NCBI GenBank assembly: GCA_030765645.1
Contig: JAVCCE010000066.1
Location: forward strand, 88,626 to 152,625
DNA length: 64,000 bases
Direction of reading: 5' to 3'
Source: Candidatus Hinthialibacter antarcticus
Lineage (GTDB): Bacteria; Hinthialibacterota; Hinthialibacteria; Hinthialibacterales; Hinthialibacteraceae
Under the pieces are notes generated by a model. It made no database searches. It was not told the DNA's origin and was given only the letters and a program-made list of their open reading frames with translations. Both the position numbers and the translations under genes were made by a program. Below, piece after piece: positions 7,961 through 16,806 of this stretch (the stretch's first letter is position 1; each line of letters opens with the position of its first letter).

Positions 7961-8753
7961 ACCGTGCGCCCGTCTCTCAATTGAGGAGTTAGAGTTTCAA
8001 TATGACCAAAGCGAATGGCGGTTGTACGCACAATCGTTCCAAGCAAACGCGGGCGAAATCATTGCCATCATCGGCCCGAATGGTTCGGGCAAAAGTACGC
8101 TGTTGCGCCTGGCCTCCGGGGTCATACATTCACACGCAGCAATCAAAATAAATGGGCAGCGGTTGCAAAAAATGGAACGGCGCGAAGTGGCCCGGCATCT
8201 GGCGTATTTACCGCAAGACCCCGAAAGCGAATATGATTATCTCGTAAGCGAGATTGTTTCATTGGGGCGTTATGCCCATGCGGGAGCAGGCGGTTTTTTA
8301 AGCGAACAAGACTGCAAGGTTATGCAAGATTGCATGGCTTCGACAGAAATTTCCGGTTTGCAAACTCGACGCCTCTCTCAACTATCGGGCGGCGAAAAAC
8401 GGCGCGTATTTCTTGCGTCGGTTCTCGCGCAAGAACCGACCATTTTGTTACTCGATGAACCCACAACGGCGCTTGATCCACACCATCAGATACGGTTTTT
8501 TAATATTCTTCTCGACTTAGCGAAGAACGGTATCACCGTCTTGGCGGCGACGCATGACATTAATTTAGCATCGCATTTTTGCAAGCGTATTGTGCTCATG
8601 GACGAAGGAAAAATCGCCGCCGACGGAACGCCGGAAGCCGTCTTAACCGAACACTATCTCCATCGCGTCTATGGCGAAGATTTACTGCTCGCTCAGCATC
8701 CCCAAACAGGGCGCCCGGTTATCTTTCCCCGCATCATGGAGGCAAGCCATTGA
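7953..8753 (+). CDS. btuD: cobalamin ABC transporter ATP-binding protein (BtuD-like)
   Basis: 266 residues with all ABC ATPase motifs: Walker A GPNGSGKST near residue 42, Q-loop in AYLPQDPES, signature LSGGEKRRV, Walker B ILLLDEP with D-loop TTALD, and the switch His in ATHDIN. The family is FecE/BtuD/HmuV, which powers class II importers of metal chelates and corrinoids. The start overlaps the btuF stop by eight bases. The gene lies between the binding protein and the permease in the standard order. Confidence 0.92.
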   Translation: MVEPCARLSIEELEFQYDQSEWRLYAQSFQANAGEIIAIIGPNGSGKSTLLRLASGVIHSHAAIKINGQRLQKMERREVARHLAYLPQDPESEYDYLVSEIVSLGRYAHAGAGGFLSEQDCKVMQDCMASTEISGLQTRRLSQLSGGEKRRVFLASVLAQEPTILLLDEPTTALDPHHQIRFFNILLDLAKNGITVLAATHDINLASHFCKRIVLMDEGKIAADGTPEAVLTEHYLHRVYGEDLLLAQHPQTGRPVIFPRIMEASH

Positions 8754-9745
8754 AGACGCTCACGCCCGCGAGACTGGTTTTGTTATTGTCTCCTTACGTT
8801 ATTTGCTTGGTCGCTTCATTGATTCTTGCCCCGCTCATTGGCAGTGAAACCATTTCCATTCAAGCCGCACTTTCAGGAAAAAACGGAATTGATTCTGAAA
8901 TATTTTTCTTTCAACGAATTCCACGCATCATCCTGGCGGCGTTGGTCGGCGGCGCCTTAGCGACGGTAGGCGCTTGTTTTCAAGGCATGTTGCGCAACCC
9001 CTTAGCAGAACCCTATACCCTCGGCGTCACCGGAGGAGCAGCGGTCGGCGCAGCGTCTGCGATCATTTTCCCAGCGCTGCAATGGTCATGGGGGCCTTTC
9101 TCGACGGTGCAAGCATTGGCGTTGGCTGGCGCGGCGTTGTCGATGGGGTTTATCTACTTGCTCGCCAATCGCTCCCAGGGCATCGCCATGAACACGTTGT
9201 TGCTTGCGGGCGTAACTGTCTCCATTTTATGCGGCGGCATAATTTTGCTTCTGCGCTATATCGCCAGCCCAAACTATCTGGCGCAAATGGACCGCTGGTT
9301 GATGGGCGGATTAGACGTGGTTGGTTATCACGACCTGTCGCTGCTGCTGCCGTTTTTGCTGCCGGGTCTGGGGCTGTTGTTCGGCGGTATGATCGAGATT
9401 AACCATCTCACCTTAGGGCAAGACATGGCGATGGGGCATGGCGTGAATGTTCGGTCAGCGCACCGCCGTTTATTTTTCGGCGGCAGTCTGGCGACGGCGG
9501 CGGCGGTTTCACTCGCGGGGCCGATTGGTTTTGTCGGGCTGATCGCGCCTCACGCAGTGCGGCGTTTAAGCGGATTCGACCACCGCATCGTCTTGCCGGG
9601 TTCGTTTATGCTGGGCGGCGCCTTCCTGGTTCTATGCGACGCTATCGCCCGAACGATGCTCGCGCCCCGTGAGATTCCAGTTGGCGTGATTACCGCTATG
9701 ATTGGCGGGCCGTTGTTTATCTATCTACTCGTTCGCCGCAACTAG
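8750..9745 (+). CDS. btuC: cobalamin ABC transporter permease (BtuC/FecCD family)
   Basis: 331 residues from a TTG at 8750, which overlaps the btuD stop (TTGA) and has a GGAGG seven bases upstream; the longer upstream frame is inside btuD. About ten hydrophobic helices are visible. Family motifs include RIPRIILAALVGGALATVGA, FQGMLRNPLAEPYTLGVTGG, GLDVVGYHDL, AAAVSLAGPIGFVGLIAPHAVR and PREIPVGVITAMIGGPLFIYLL. This is the FecCD-type transmembrane subunit that forms the corrinoid channel with BtuD. A cognate outer-membrane BtuB was not found in the window. Confidence 0.92.
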   Translation: MKTLTPARLVLLLSPYVICLVASLILAPLIGSETISIQAALSGKNGIDSEIFFFQRIPRIILAALVGGALATVGACFQGMLRNPLAEPYTLGVTGGAAVGAASAIIFPALQWSWGPFSTVQALALAGAALSMGFIYLLANRSQGIAMNTLLLAGVTVSILCGGIILLLRYIASPNYLAQMDRWLMGGLDVVGYHDLSLLLPFLLPGLGLLFGGMIEINHLTLGQDMAMGHGVNVRSAHRRLFFGGSLATAAAVSLAGPIGFVGLIAPHAVRRLSGFDHRIVLPGSFMLGGAFLVLCDAIARTMLAPREIPVGVITAMIGGPLFIYLLVRRN

Positions 9746-9754
9746 GGGACATGA

Positions 9755-10909
9755 ATGGCTGTATCACTGGATCGAGTCTGGTTGTTTGACGATCCACGCT
9801 CGCACGGCGCCCGGTCGATCTTGCGTTGGGCGGCGGACGGTCTGCGTCAAATCGGGAAGACGGTATTTATATCCCAGCTGAATCCCGATGATTCAAACTC
9901 GCTCATTCAAATGCGGAATGAACTTGTTGAATTTGAGCCGACCTCCGTCTTACTTGCCAACCATCCAGCGCAACAATTCTGGCAGCAGTTAGGGTTCGAC
10001 AAACCTCAATGCACTTCACTCGCGTGGTTGTTTGATGATCCATTGTTGATGGGCAATGAGGCGTTTTCTTCTGACGAAATCGTTTTGCTGTCTGACCCCT
10101 CGTTTGAAGCGGGCGCAAAAAAACGCGGCGCCCAAACGACTTTGTTCTTGCCCGTTGCCGCACCGGACGCCATTGACGTTCAGCGCGATCCCCGCTTGAA
10201 AGCAGCTGTCGCGTATGTCGGCGCTGCGGCGGATTTATCCGCCATGCGAAATGCGCTTTCGCAAGACATTGCCGGATATTTTGATTCGATTGCGAAGAAA
10301 AAAGCCAAACAACCAACCGCTGATCTTAATGATTTACTCGCTAAATTCCCGTTATCAAAAACTCAACGCATTACATTAACTGGTCAAGTTTCGTATTATA
10401 TTTATGCTAATGCCAACCGCATTCATCGCCTGCAATATTTAGCGCCGTTGGCGGAGAAGAACTTCCATCTCTACGGTAATGACGCTTGGCGCCCCTATAT
10501 AGAAAACACACCGCTGCAAGCGTGCTTTAAAGGTGGAATTGGTCCTCTAACTGACTATCATCCGTTAATTCAATCCGTTGAAATCAATATCAATCTTCGC
10601 AGTTTACAGGGATTTTCAGCGCCAACGCACCGTGATTTCCTTGTCCCGCGCTTGGGCGGCTTTATGCTCGCCAGCGCCCGTTACGGTCAATTGTCGAGCC
10701 GTGATATGGACCCGGACAACCGTTTTGGCATAGAGGATTTTCCATGGGCGCCAGAGGCGGATACGCCGGATTCAATTGAATTTCAGACGCAAGAGTGGTT
10801 GGATAAACCCGAAAAGCGGACACAATGGTCTCAAGAGGCGTCTGAAATAATATGCCGGGAACATCTTTTTTCTCATCGCATGAAGCAGTTAAATGATTTG
10901 TTGACTTGA
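9755..10909 (+). CDS. CgeB-like glycosyltransferase-family protein
   Basis: 384 residues. The N-terminal half alternates short strands and helices (RVWLFDDPRSHGARSILRWAADGL, LAWLFDDPLLMG, EIVLLSDPSFEAGAKKRGAQ, TTLFLPVAAP), like the DUF3880/CgeB N-domain. The C-terminal half has NFHLYGNDAWR, a Pro-Leu-Tyr-like stretch and NINLRSLQGFSAPTHRDFLVPRLGGFML, which fits the glycosyltransferase 1_2 domain of CgeB/YkvP proteins. The substrate is unknown. It starts ten bases after btuC and is likely under the same riboswitch, which is unusual for this family. Confidence is good for the fold and low for any role in corrinoid handling. Confidence 0.65.
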   Translation: MAVSLDRVWLFDDPRSHGARSILRWAADGLRQIGKTVFISQLNPDDSNSLIQMRNELVEFEPTSVLLANHPAQQFWQQLGFDKPQCTSLAWLFDDPLLMGNEAFSSDEIVLLSDPSFEAGAKKRGAQTTLFLPVAAPDAIDVQRDPRLKAAVAYVGAAADLSAMRNALSQDIAGYFDSIAKKKAKQPTADLNDLLAKFPLSKTQRITLTGQVSYYIYANANRIHRLQYLAPLAEKNFHLYGNDAWRPYIENTPLQACFKGGIGPLTDYHPLIQSVEININLRSLQGFSAPTHRDFLVPRLGGFMLASARYGQLSSRDMDPDNRFGIEDFPWAPEADTPDSIEFQTQEWLDKPEKRTQWSQEASEIICREHLFSHRMKQLNDLLT

Positions 10910-10962
10910 ACCCTTTTTAATTGACAGATTCAATTCACTTGAATCCGCCTGGAGGATACCAA

Positions 10963-11610
10963 ATGAAAATTCGTATATTTTTGATCGCTCTTGCCGCTTG
11001 CATGTCCCTTTCGTCCTGTTCATGGCTGGGCTTTGGCGAAAACGAGGTCATTACCAATCAGCCGTTTGAATCGCTTTTTGATGGAAAAATTCAACGCGAT
11101 TGGGTGGTCATGGGCGACCCCGCCGGTTGGAGCGTCGCCGATGACGTCATCCGCAGTGAAGGCGGCAAAGGCGGAAACTGGCTGCGCTCCAAACGGGAAT
11201 ACAGCGACTTTATTTTGCGTTTAGAATTTCGCGTGTCTCCGGGCGGAAACAGCGGCGTCTTTATTCGCTGCGCAGAGCAGGGCAACCCGTGGGAAACCGG
11301 GCATGAATGCCAAATCTCGAATGAACAGCCGCCCCGCGATGACTCGCACTGCACTGGCTCATTGTATGGCAGCCTGCCTGTTTTAGCGCGACCGGATGAA
11401 TCGCCCGAAGTCTGGCGCCAATATGAAATTCTCTGCAAAGGCTCGCGCATTATGGTCTTTGTCGATGACGTGAAAACTGTTGACGTCCCTCAACAGGAAG
11501 TCGCCTCAATTCAAAACAAGCCGCTCAAAGGCTTCATCGGCCTGCAAGATTCACATACCGAAGCAGGAATGTGGGTGGAGTACCGTAATATAAATATTCG
11601 AGAACTATAG
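10963..11610 (+). CDS. DUF1080 (3-keto-disaccharide hydrolase-like) lipoprotein
   Basis: 215 residues from the ATG at 10963, which has GGAGG upstream. The signal peptide ends in the lipobox LSSC (Cys about residue 19), so the protein is a lipoprotein. The rest is a DUF1080 domain: FESLFDGKIQRDWVVMGDP, GWSVADDVIRSEGGKGGNWLRS, YSDFILRLEFRVSPGGNSGVFIRC and LKGFIGLQDSHTEAGMWVEYRNI. The fold is a lectin-like jelly roll; some members act on 3-keto-glycosides, many are untested. The family is abundant in carbohydrate-degrading environmental bacteria. A strong terminator follows. Confidence 0.88.
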   Translation: MKIRIFLIALAACMSLSSCSWLGFGENEVITNQPFESLFDGKIQRDWVVMGDPAGWSVADDVIRSEGGKGGNWLRSKREYSDFILRLEFRVSPGGNSGVFIRCAEQGNPWETGHECQISNEQPPRDDSHCTGSLYGSLPVLARPDESPEVWRQYEILCKGSRIMVFVDDVKTVDVPQQEVASIQNKPLKGFIGLQDSHTEAGMWVEYRNINIREL

Positions 11611-11650
11611 ATTTGCATTGACTTTCATATTCAATTCATAGAATAATAAG

Positions 11651-11683
11651 GACTAGCACTAAGATGGTGCTAGTCTTTTTATT
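11651..11683 (+). terminator. rho-independent terminator after the DUF1080 gene
   Basis: Arms GACTAGCAC (11651-11659) and GTGCTAGTC (11667-11675) form nine perfect pairs, followed by TTTTTATT. It separates the DUF1080 gene from the CBM9-like gene. Confidence 0.85.
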
Positions 11684-11707
11684 CTATTTCATTTGGAGGA
11701 TGTAGAA

Positions 11708-12730
11708 ATGAGATTTAAGAATTTTTTTGTCTTGTCAGCGGCCGTTTGCTTGCTGATGCCGGTTCATGCACAAACCGTAGATGAAATGGTCGATGCATTT
11801 CTTAGTTTCGACATGACCGCAGAAGGCCCCTGGTCAGACGTCGATCTCACAACGACGACTGTTCCTAAAGTAGGGAATGGTTCCATCACGCTAGATGGAA
11901 GTATTTCTTCTGGTGAATATGGCGGCTATGAAGGCACCGAAATTGTTCCTGGCAAGAACGCCTGGATACTCGACTTCGCCAGCGCCAAAGAGTGGGAAGG
12001 GCCGGACGATAATAGTTTTACCTTCTACCTTGCTTATGATGATGACAATTTGTATCTGGGCGTATCTGTTAAAGATGACGTGGTACGTTCGAATGACCCG
12101 CCAGCAGCGTTTTGGAAAGATGACGCCATTGAAATCGTGATGGACCCCAGTAATTCCCGCTATGACTACAATACCGATTCAGTAAATAATCTGTATGGCG
12201 GTCACTGCTATTTTAACTGGGAAGGTTTGATCTCGGCTTTTGATTACGATACGGGTCTTCCATTTAACGCGGGGACAGAAGAAGCCCCTACATTCCGCTG
12301 GGGCGGCGCTTCAGAATGGACGTATGCTGAAGACGGCGATATCTATGGAATCGGCATTGAAACGGCTGATGGCTGGGCTGTTGAAGTTCGAATCGGCAAA
12401 GCGACGCTCGAAGATACTGAAGCGGGCGTAACTTTGACTCCGGGAACGACGATGGCGTTTAACCTGGGCGTTGATGATGACGACGGCGCTGATCTCGCCA
12501 TTCAATACTTCTGGGCCAGCCGCGTTCGCGCAATCGGCGCGACGCCAGACGATGAAAATTGGGACCTTCTTCTTGAAGAGGAAATCGCCAATAAAGATTA
12601 TCTTGATCCTGATTCACTAGCGGCTTTCTGGGAAGTTGGTATCAATGAAACTGGTCGTTTGTCGCGCGCCGGCGGCGGAGAAATTATTCTTGGTGAATCC
12701 ACTGAGATCAATGACTGGCAGTTGCAATAA
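11708..12730 (+). CDS. secreted CBM9-like (DOMON-type) carbohydrate-binding protein
   Basis: 340 residues from the ATG at 11708 (GGAGGA seven bases upstream). A signal peptide ends at VHAQ. The middle holds a family 9 carbohydrate-binding-like domain: ITLDGSISSGEY, TFYLAYDDDNLYLGVSVKDDVV, FWKDDAIEIVMDPSNSRYDYN, WAVEVRIGKATL and GTTMAFNLGVDDDDG. Such domains occur in xylanases and in stand-alone secreted proteins. No catalytic domain is attached. The C-terminus (GGGEIILGESTEIND) shows no anchor. The DDD-rich strand could bind calcium. Confidence 0.8.
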   Translation: MRFKNFFVLSAAVCLLMPVHAQTVDEMVDAFLSFDMTAEGPWSDVDLTTTTVPKVGNGSITLDGSISSGEYGGYEGTEIVPGKNAWILDFASAKEWEGPDDNSFTFYLAYDDDNLYLGVSVKDDVVRSNDPPAAFWKDDAIEIVMDPSNSRYDYNTDSVNNLYGGHCYFNWEGLISAFDYDTGLPFNAGTEEAPTFRWGGASEWTYAEDGDIYGIGIETADGWAVEVRIGKATLEDTEAGVTLTPGTTMAFNLGVDDDDGADLAIQYFWASRVRAIGATPDDENWDLLLEEEIANKDYLDPDSLAAFWEVGINETGRLSRAGGGEIILGESTEINDWQLQ

Positions 12731-12746
12731 CGCAAATTCAATCATG

Positions 12747-12776
12747 AGCGGGGTGCGTAACATTACGCACCCCGCT
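12747..12776. terminator. long perfect hairpin after the CBM9-like gene
   Basis: AGCGGGGTGCGTAA (12747-12760) pairs fully with TTACGCACCCCGCT (12763-12776). It lies 16 bases after the stop codon. A T-run is missing, so it may act as a transcript end or 3' stabiliser. Confidence 0.6.
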
Positions 12777-12833
12777 TAGCCTAACAAATTTTCAACTTCA
12801 CGTTTGAAATCCCTTCCTCTCTAGAGCAAAGAT

Positions 12834-13280
12834 ATGACAGCGGTATCAATTGCGGAATCTTTTGTCTATCTCAAGCGACTGGCTGTTGTCGGCGTATCCA
12901 GGCATCAAAAATTCGGTAATGTCATCTTTAAAGAACTCTCCGCAAAAGGGTATGACGTCGTTCCTGTGAATCCAAAAATGGAATCATTTGAAGGCGCAAT
13001 TTGCTATCCTTCTCTTGATTCGATCACGGAGCCTGTAGAAGGCGTCGTGGTGGTTGTCGGAAAAGAAAAAGTCCTGGATGTCCTGAAAGACGCCGTTAAA
13101 GCAAATGTACGCTATGTCTGGGTGCAGCAAGGCGCTGGATCAGATGAAACCAAAAATTATTGCAACCAAAATGGTTTACATGCGGTTTTCGGACAGTGCA
13201 TTTTGATGTACGCCAAACCCGTCGGGGGCATTCATGCCGTACATCGCTTTGTGTGGCGAATGTTAGGCCTCACCACATAA
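12834..13280 (+). CDS. CoA-binding domain protein (YccU-like)
   Basis: 148 residues forming a single Rossmann-type CoA-binding domain. Motifs are LKRLAVVGVSRHQKFGNVIFKEL near the N-terminus, DVVPVNPKMESFEGAICYPSLDSI, GVVVVVGKEKV, VWVQQGAGSDE and the HAVFGQCILM end. The domain resembles the N-terminal part of succinyl-CoA synthetase alpha and of NDP-forming acyl-CoA synthetases. Stand-alone proteins of this type are common, and their role is not settled. The gene stands alone, 79 bases before cysS. Confidence 0.88.
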   Translation: MTAVSIAESFVYLKRLAVVGVSRHQKFGNVIFKELSAKGYDVVPVNPKMESFEGAICYPSLDSITEPVEGVVVVVGKEKVLDVLKDAVKANVRYVWVQQGAGSDETKNYCNQNGLHAVFGQCILMYAKPVGGIHAVHRFVWRMLGLTT

Positions 13281-13358
13281 TTTCCCCCTCATGCTTTGCG
13301 CCCTGCGCCTTCCTGCCTATAATTCAGTTCTGTTATTAATTTCTTAAGGACGGAACCG

Positions 13359-14774
13359 ATGTCAGACGTGATTCAAGACGTGCATTTTTTAAATACCGCC
13401 ACCAATAAAAAAGAAAAATTTGAACCGTTAGAGCCTGGAACCGTCGGGCTATACACCTGCGGGCCAACGGTTTACGACTATGCCCATATTGGGAATTTTC
13501 GCGCCTATCTGTTTGAAGACGTACTGCGCCGTTTTCTAGAATTTCGCGGATACAAAGTCAAACACATCATGAACCTGACCGATGTGGAAGATAAAATTAT
13601 CCGCAAGTCGCAAGAAACGGGACAATCGATTTATGAATGTACGGCGCCATACATCGAAGCCTTCTTTGACGACCTCGACACTCTGAACATTCAGCGCGCC
13701 CATGAATACCCAAAAGCGACCGGGCATGTTGATGAAATGGTCGCAATGATTAATACGCTTAAAGAAAAAGGCTTCACCTACGACAAAGACGGCTCGATTT
13801 ATTTTAGAATTAAAAAGTTCAAAGAATACGGAAAATTGTCCGGCGTCCGGCCTGAAGAAGTGCTCAGCGGCGCGCGCATTGATTCAGACGAATATGAAAA
13901 AGATGACGCCCGCGATTTTGTTTTATGGAAATCGCGCAAAGAAGGCGAGCACTTTTGGGAGACCGAACTCGGCGAAGGCCGCCCCGGCTGGCACATCGAA
14001 TGCTCCGCCATGGCGATGAAATACCTCGGCGATCAGTTTGATATTCACTGCGGCGGCGAGGACAATATTTTCCCCCACCATGAAAATGAAATCGCCCAAA
14101 GCGAAGGCTGCACCGGAAAACATTTCGTCAAATACTGGCTGCATTGCCGCCACCTTTTGGTTGACGGCGAAAAAATGTCGAAGTCAAAAGGCAACTTCTA
14201 TACGCTGCGCGATTTGCTTGCCAAAGGATTTCATCCAATGGCGATCCGCTATTGCATTATTTCAAACCACTACCGCAGCCCGATGAACCTCTCGATGGAT
14301 GCGCTGCACGCCGCCCACTCGGCTTGGTCGCGTATTATGGACTTCAAACAACGCTTACAGGAAAAAGCAGACGCCAACCTTGAGGCGCCTCAATCAAACA
14401 ACTTGCAACGAGAGTCGGACGAATTTTTCAAACGCTTTACCCACCACATGAACGACGACCTCGACACGCCGCGCGCCTGTTCCGTCTTGTTCGACTTTAT
14501 TCGTGAAGCGAACAAAGTCCTTGATACGGAAGCGCTATCTTCAACGCAAGCGAAGGAAATACTCGAAATTTTAGAGCAAGTCGATCATGTGCTAGGCGTG
14601 ATGAAACAAGATGACGGCTTGCTTGATGAAGACATCGAACGCCTGATTGAAGAACGCCTGGACGCGCGAAAATCAAAGAACTATGCGCGAGCGGATGAGA
14701 TTCGCGACCAACTAGCCGAACAAGGCGTGATCTTAGAAGACACACGGGAAGGGATGCGCTGGAAGCGCCGATAA
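13359..14774 (+). CDS. cysS: cysteinyl-tRNA synthetase
   Basis: 471 residues, the usual length. The HIGH-type signature is in YDYAHIGNFRAY, the zinc ligands are the Cys in TCGPT, the Cys of HIECSAM and GGEDNIFPHHENEIAQSEG, and the KMSKS loop is in DGEKMSKSKGNFYT. The C-terminal DALR/anticodon region follows (MNDDLDTPRACSVLFDF, KNYARADEIRDQLAEQGVILEDT). It charges tRNA-Cys with cysteine. AAGGA precedes the start. The next gene begins five bases later. Confidence 0.98.
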   Translation: MSDVIQDVHFLNTATNKKEKFEPLEPGTVGLYTCGPTVYDYAHIGNFRAYLFEDVLRRFLEFRGYKVKHIMNLTDVEDKIIRKSQETGQSIYECTAPYIEAFFDDLDTLNIQRAHEYPKATGHVDEMVAMINTLKEKGFTYDKDGSIYFRIKKFKEYGKLSGVRPEEVLSGARIDSDEYEKDDARDFVLWKSRKEGEHFWETELGEGRPGWHIECSAMAMKYLGDQFDIHCGGEDNIFPHHENEIAQSEGCTGKHFVKYWLHCRHLLVDGEKMSKSKGNFYTLRDLLAKGFHPMAIRYCIISNHYRSPMNLSMDALHAAHSAWSRIMDFKQRLQEKADANLEAPQSNNLQRESDEFFKRFTHHMNDDLDTPRACSVLFDFIREANKVLDTEALSSTQAKEILEILEQVDHVLGVMKQDDGLLDEDIERLIEERLDARKSKNYARADEIRDQLAEQGVILEDTREGMRWKRR

Positions 14775-14779
14775 TCAAA

Positions 14780-15877
14780 ATGAAAAAAAACAAAAGCAAT
14801 TACTACGTCAAACCGATTACGCCGAACGGCGTTCGCAAAAATATGTCCGCCCGCGCTTTAATTGACGAATGCTTTTCTTCATTCAATGCGCGCGGCCTAC
14901 GCAACGCTTGCCAATTGTTCGCCGACCGGGTGTATAACGAAAATACGACCATCGGCATGAGCCTGACCGGCGCACTCGTCCCTGCCGGCCTCGGGCGCTC
15001 TTGTTTGATCCCGCTCATCAAGGGTGGATACATCGACTGGATGATTAGCACCGGCGCCAATATGTATCACGATCTGCATTCCTGCCTGGGATATGATATG
15101 TTCGAAGGCAGCCCGGATGTGGACGACACCAAACTACGCAAAGACGACGTGGTGCGCATTCACGATATTTATTTTGAAGCCGACGCGCTGTTTGACACCG
15201 ACGCGTTCATACGAAAACTTTTCCGCGAATATCCTATTGAAGGCCCGGTATCCAGCGCGGTGATTCACCGAATTTTGGGCGAAGCCTTGTTGCAGCGCAA
15301 TCCAAAGGCGCATGAGTTCAGCGTTCTGGCCGCCGCCGCCAAGATGGATATGCCCATTCATACATCCAGCCCCGGCGACTCAAGCACGGGCATGAACCTG
15401 GCGGGGCTCGCTCTGGAAGGCAAGTCGATCATTGTTGACCCGAACCTCGACGTGAATTTGACCGCCGCATGGGTTTATGACGCGAAGAAATCCAAAGGCA
15501 AAACCGCTGCGCTAATTCTAGGCGGCGGCAGCCCGAAGAATTTTCTCTTACAAACCGAGCCGCATATTCAAGAAGTCTTGGGTTTGCCCGAAGCAGGCCA
15601 CGACTTCTTCGTGCAATTCACCGATGCGCGAATCGACACGGGCGGGCTGTCCGGCGCCACTCCGTCAGAAGCCGTCAGCTGGGGCAAGATTGATCCGACT
15701 CAACTCAGCGCGACCCAAGTCGTCTATGGCGATTGCAGCGTGTACATCCCATTGTTTGTTTCATATATTCTCAGCGCGGTTCCCAAACAAAAACCGAGAC
15801 GGCTTTGGGAAAAGCGTGATGAGTGTATGGATCGCATGCTCAAAGCATTTAAAAAATCCAAACACTGGGGCAAGTAA
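14780..15877 (+). CDS. deoxyhypusine synthase-like protein
   Basis: 365 residues, close to eukaryotic deoxyhypusine synthase in length and motif order. Visible blocks are MSLTGALVPAGLG, ISTGANMYHDLH, STGMNLAGLALEG, ALILGGGSPKNF, DTGGLSGATPSEAVSWGKI and the Lys of SWGKI at residue 303, which aligns with the catalytic lysine of the human enzyme. Bacteria lack eIF5A, so the protein substrate of the eukaryotic enzyme is not expected. Characterised bacterial relatives make polyamines such as homospermidine or spermidine by the same aminobutyl transfer from spermidine or putrescine. That role is an inference here. It follows cysS by five bases. Confidence 0.85.
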   Translation: MKKNKSNYYVKPITPNGVRKNMSARALIDECFSSFNARGLRNACQLFADRVYNENTTIGMSLTGALVPAGLGRSCLIPLIKGGYIDWMISTGANMYHDLHSCLGYDMFEGSPDVDDTKLRKDDVVRIHDIYFEADALFDTDAFIRKLFREYPIEGPVSSAVIHRILGEALLQRNPKAHEFSVLAAAAKMDMPIHTSSPGDSSTGMNLAGLALEGKSIIVDPNLDVNLTAAWVYDAKKSKGKTAALILGGGSPKNFLLQTEPHIQEVLGLPEAGHDFFVQFTDARIDTGGLSGATPSEAVSWGKIDPTQLSATQVVYGDCSVYIPLFVSYILSAVPKQKPRRLWEKRDECMDRMLKAFKKSKHWGK

Positions 15878-15879
15878 AA

Positions 15880-16572
15880 TCAGGGAATAAAGCGGTAGCC
15901 TTGGCGGTGCGCGGTGATGATGTGTTGCGGCGAATCGGGTTCGATCTCGATTTTTTGCCGCAACTTCGCGATATGGTTGTCCACCGTTCGGGTTGCGGGG
16001 ACGTTGTCGTACCCCCAGACTTGTTTTAAAAATTGCTCGCGGGATACGATCTTACCTTCGCTTTCGACCAGGAGTTTCATGATCTCCATTTCACGCGGAG
16101 AAAACTCCAATTCTTCTCCATTCTTAGTCGCAGTCATGTGGTCAAAATCAAGCGTGACATCAGAAAACTGGAAAGTATGGATACTTTCACGCGGTTCAAT
16201 TTGCGTACGGCGTAGGATGGCTTTGATACGCGCCAGTAGCTCGCGCAAACTGAATGGCTTGGTGATGTAGTCGTCGGCGCCGATTTCCAAGCCTTCGATT
16301 TTATCCGCTTCGGAACCTCTAGCGGTCAGCATAATGATCGGCGTTAATGAGCCGCCGTCTTTGAGATGCCTGCAAACGTCGATGCCGTCCATGCCTGGCA
16401 ACATCAGGTCAAGCAAGATCAAATCAAATTCTTCTTTTTGCGCGAGCCGTAATCCTTCAACGCCGTTGGCGGTGGTCACCACCATATAATTTTCAAATTC
16501 CAGGTTGTCTTGCAACCCCCGGCGCATGTCTGGTTCGTCTTCGATGATGAGTATACGAGGCATGATATTCAT
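15880..16572 (-). CDS. OmpR/PhoB-type response regulator (orphan)
   Basis: 230 residues. The receiver domain has the acidic pair in IIEDEPDMRRG, the phosphorylation Asp in LILLDLMLPGMDG (about residue 55), Thr in IMLTARG and Lys in DDYITKPFS. A winged-helix DNA-binding domain follows (ELEFSPREMEIMKLLVE, VSREQFLKQVWGYDN, TRTVDNHIAKLRQKIE). The ATG at 16563, three codons in, has a better upstream GTGGATG and may be the real start. No sensor kinase lies next to it, so its partner is elsewhere. It converges with the deoxyhypusine-synthase-like gene, with only two bases between the stops. Confidence 0.93.
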   Translation of the reverse strand: MNIMPRILIIEDEPDMRRGLQDNLEFENYMVVTTANGVEGLRLAQKEEFDLILLDLMLPGMDGIDVCRHLKDGGSLTPIIMLTARGSEADKIEGLEIGADDYITKPFSLRELLARIKAILRRTQIEPRESIHTFQFSDVTLDFDHMTATKNGEELEFSPREMEIMKLLVESEGKIVSREQFLKQVWGYDNVPATRTVDNHIAKLRQKIEIEPDSPQHIITAHRQGYRFIP

Positions 16573-16806
16573 CCACGCGATTCAGAGTTAGTTCTAAAAT
16601 CACAGTTTCATTATATCGCAAAACATTTGAATAGAATGATGATGCCATACACAATTGCATGTGAACAGAGTTAAAATTGATTCTCGTTTATGAATTTACA
16701 ACTTTTTACATTAACTACGACAACGCCCACAACAGGGATGGGGTTTAACCAAAACATGGAACAGTGGTATAAATAAGAGAATAAATCTCATACAAGGAAA
16801 AGAATT

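Noticed and set aside
9903..10316. 137-residue frame opposite the CgeB-like gene
   Set aside because: No ribosome-binding site, no recognisable motif; fully inside a real gene.
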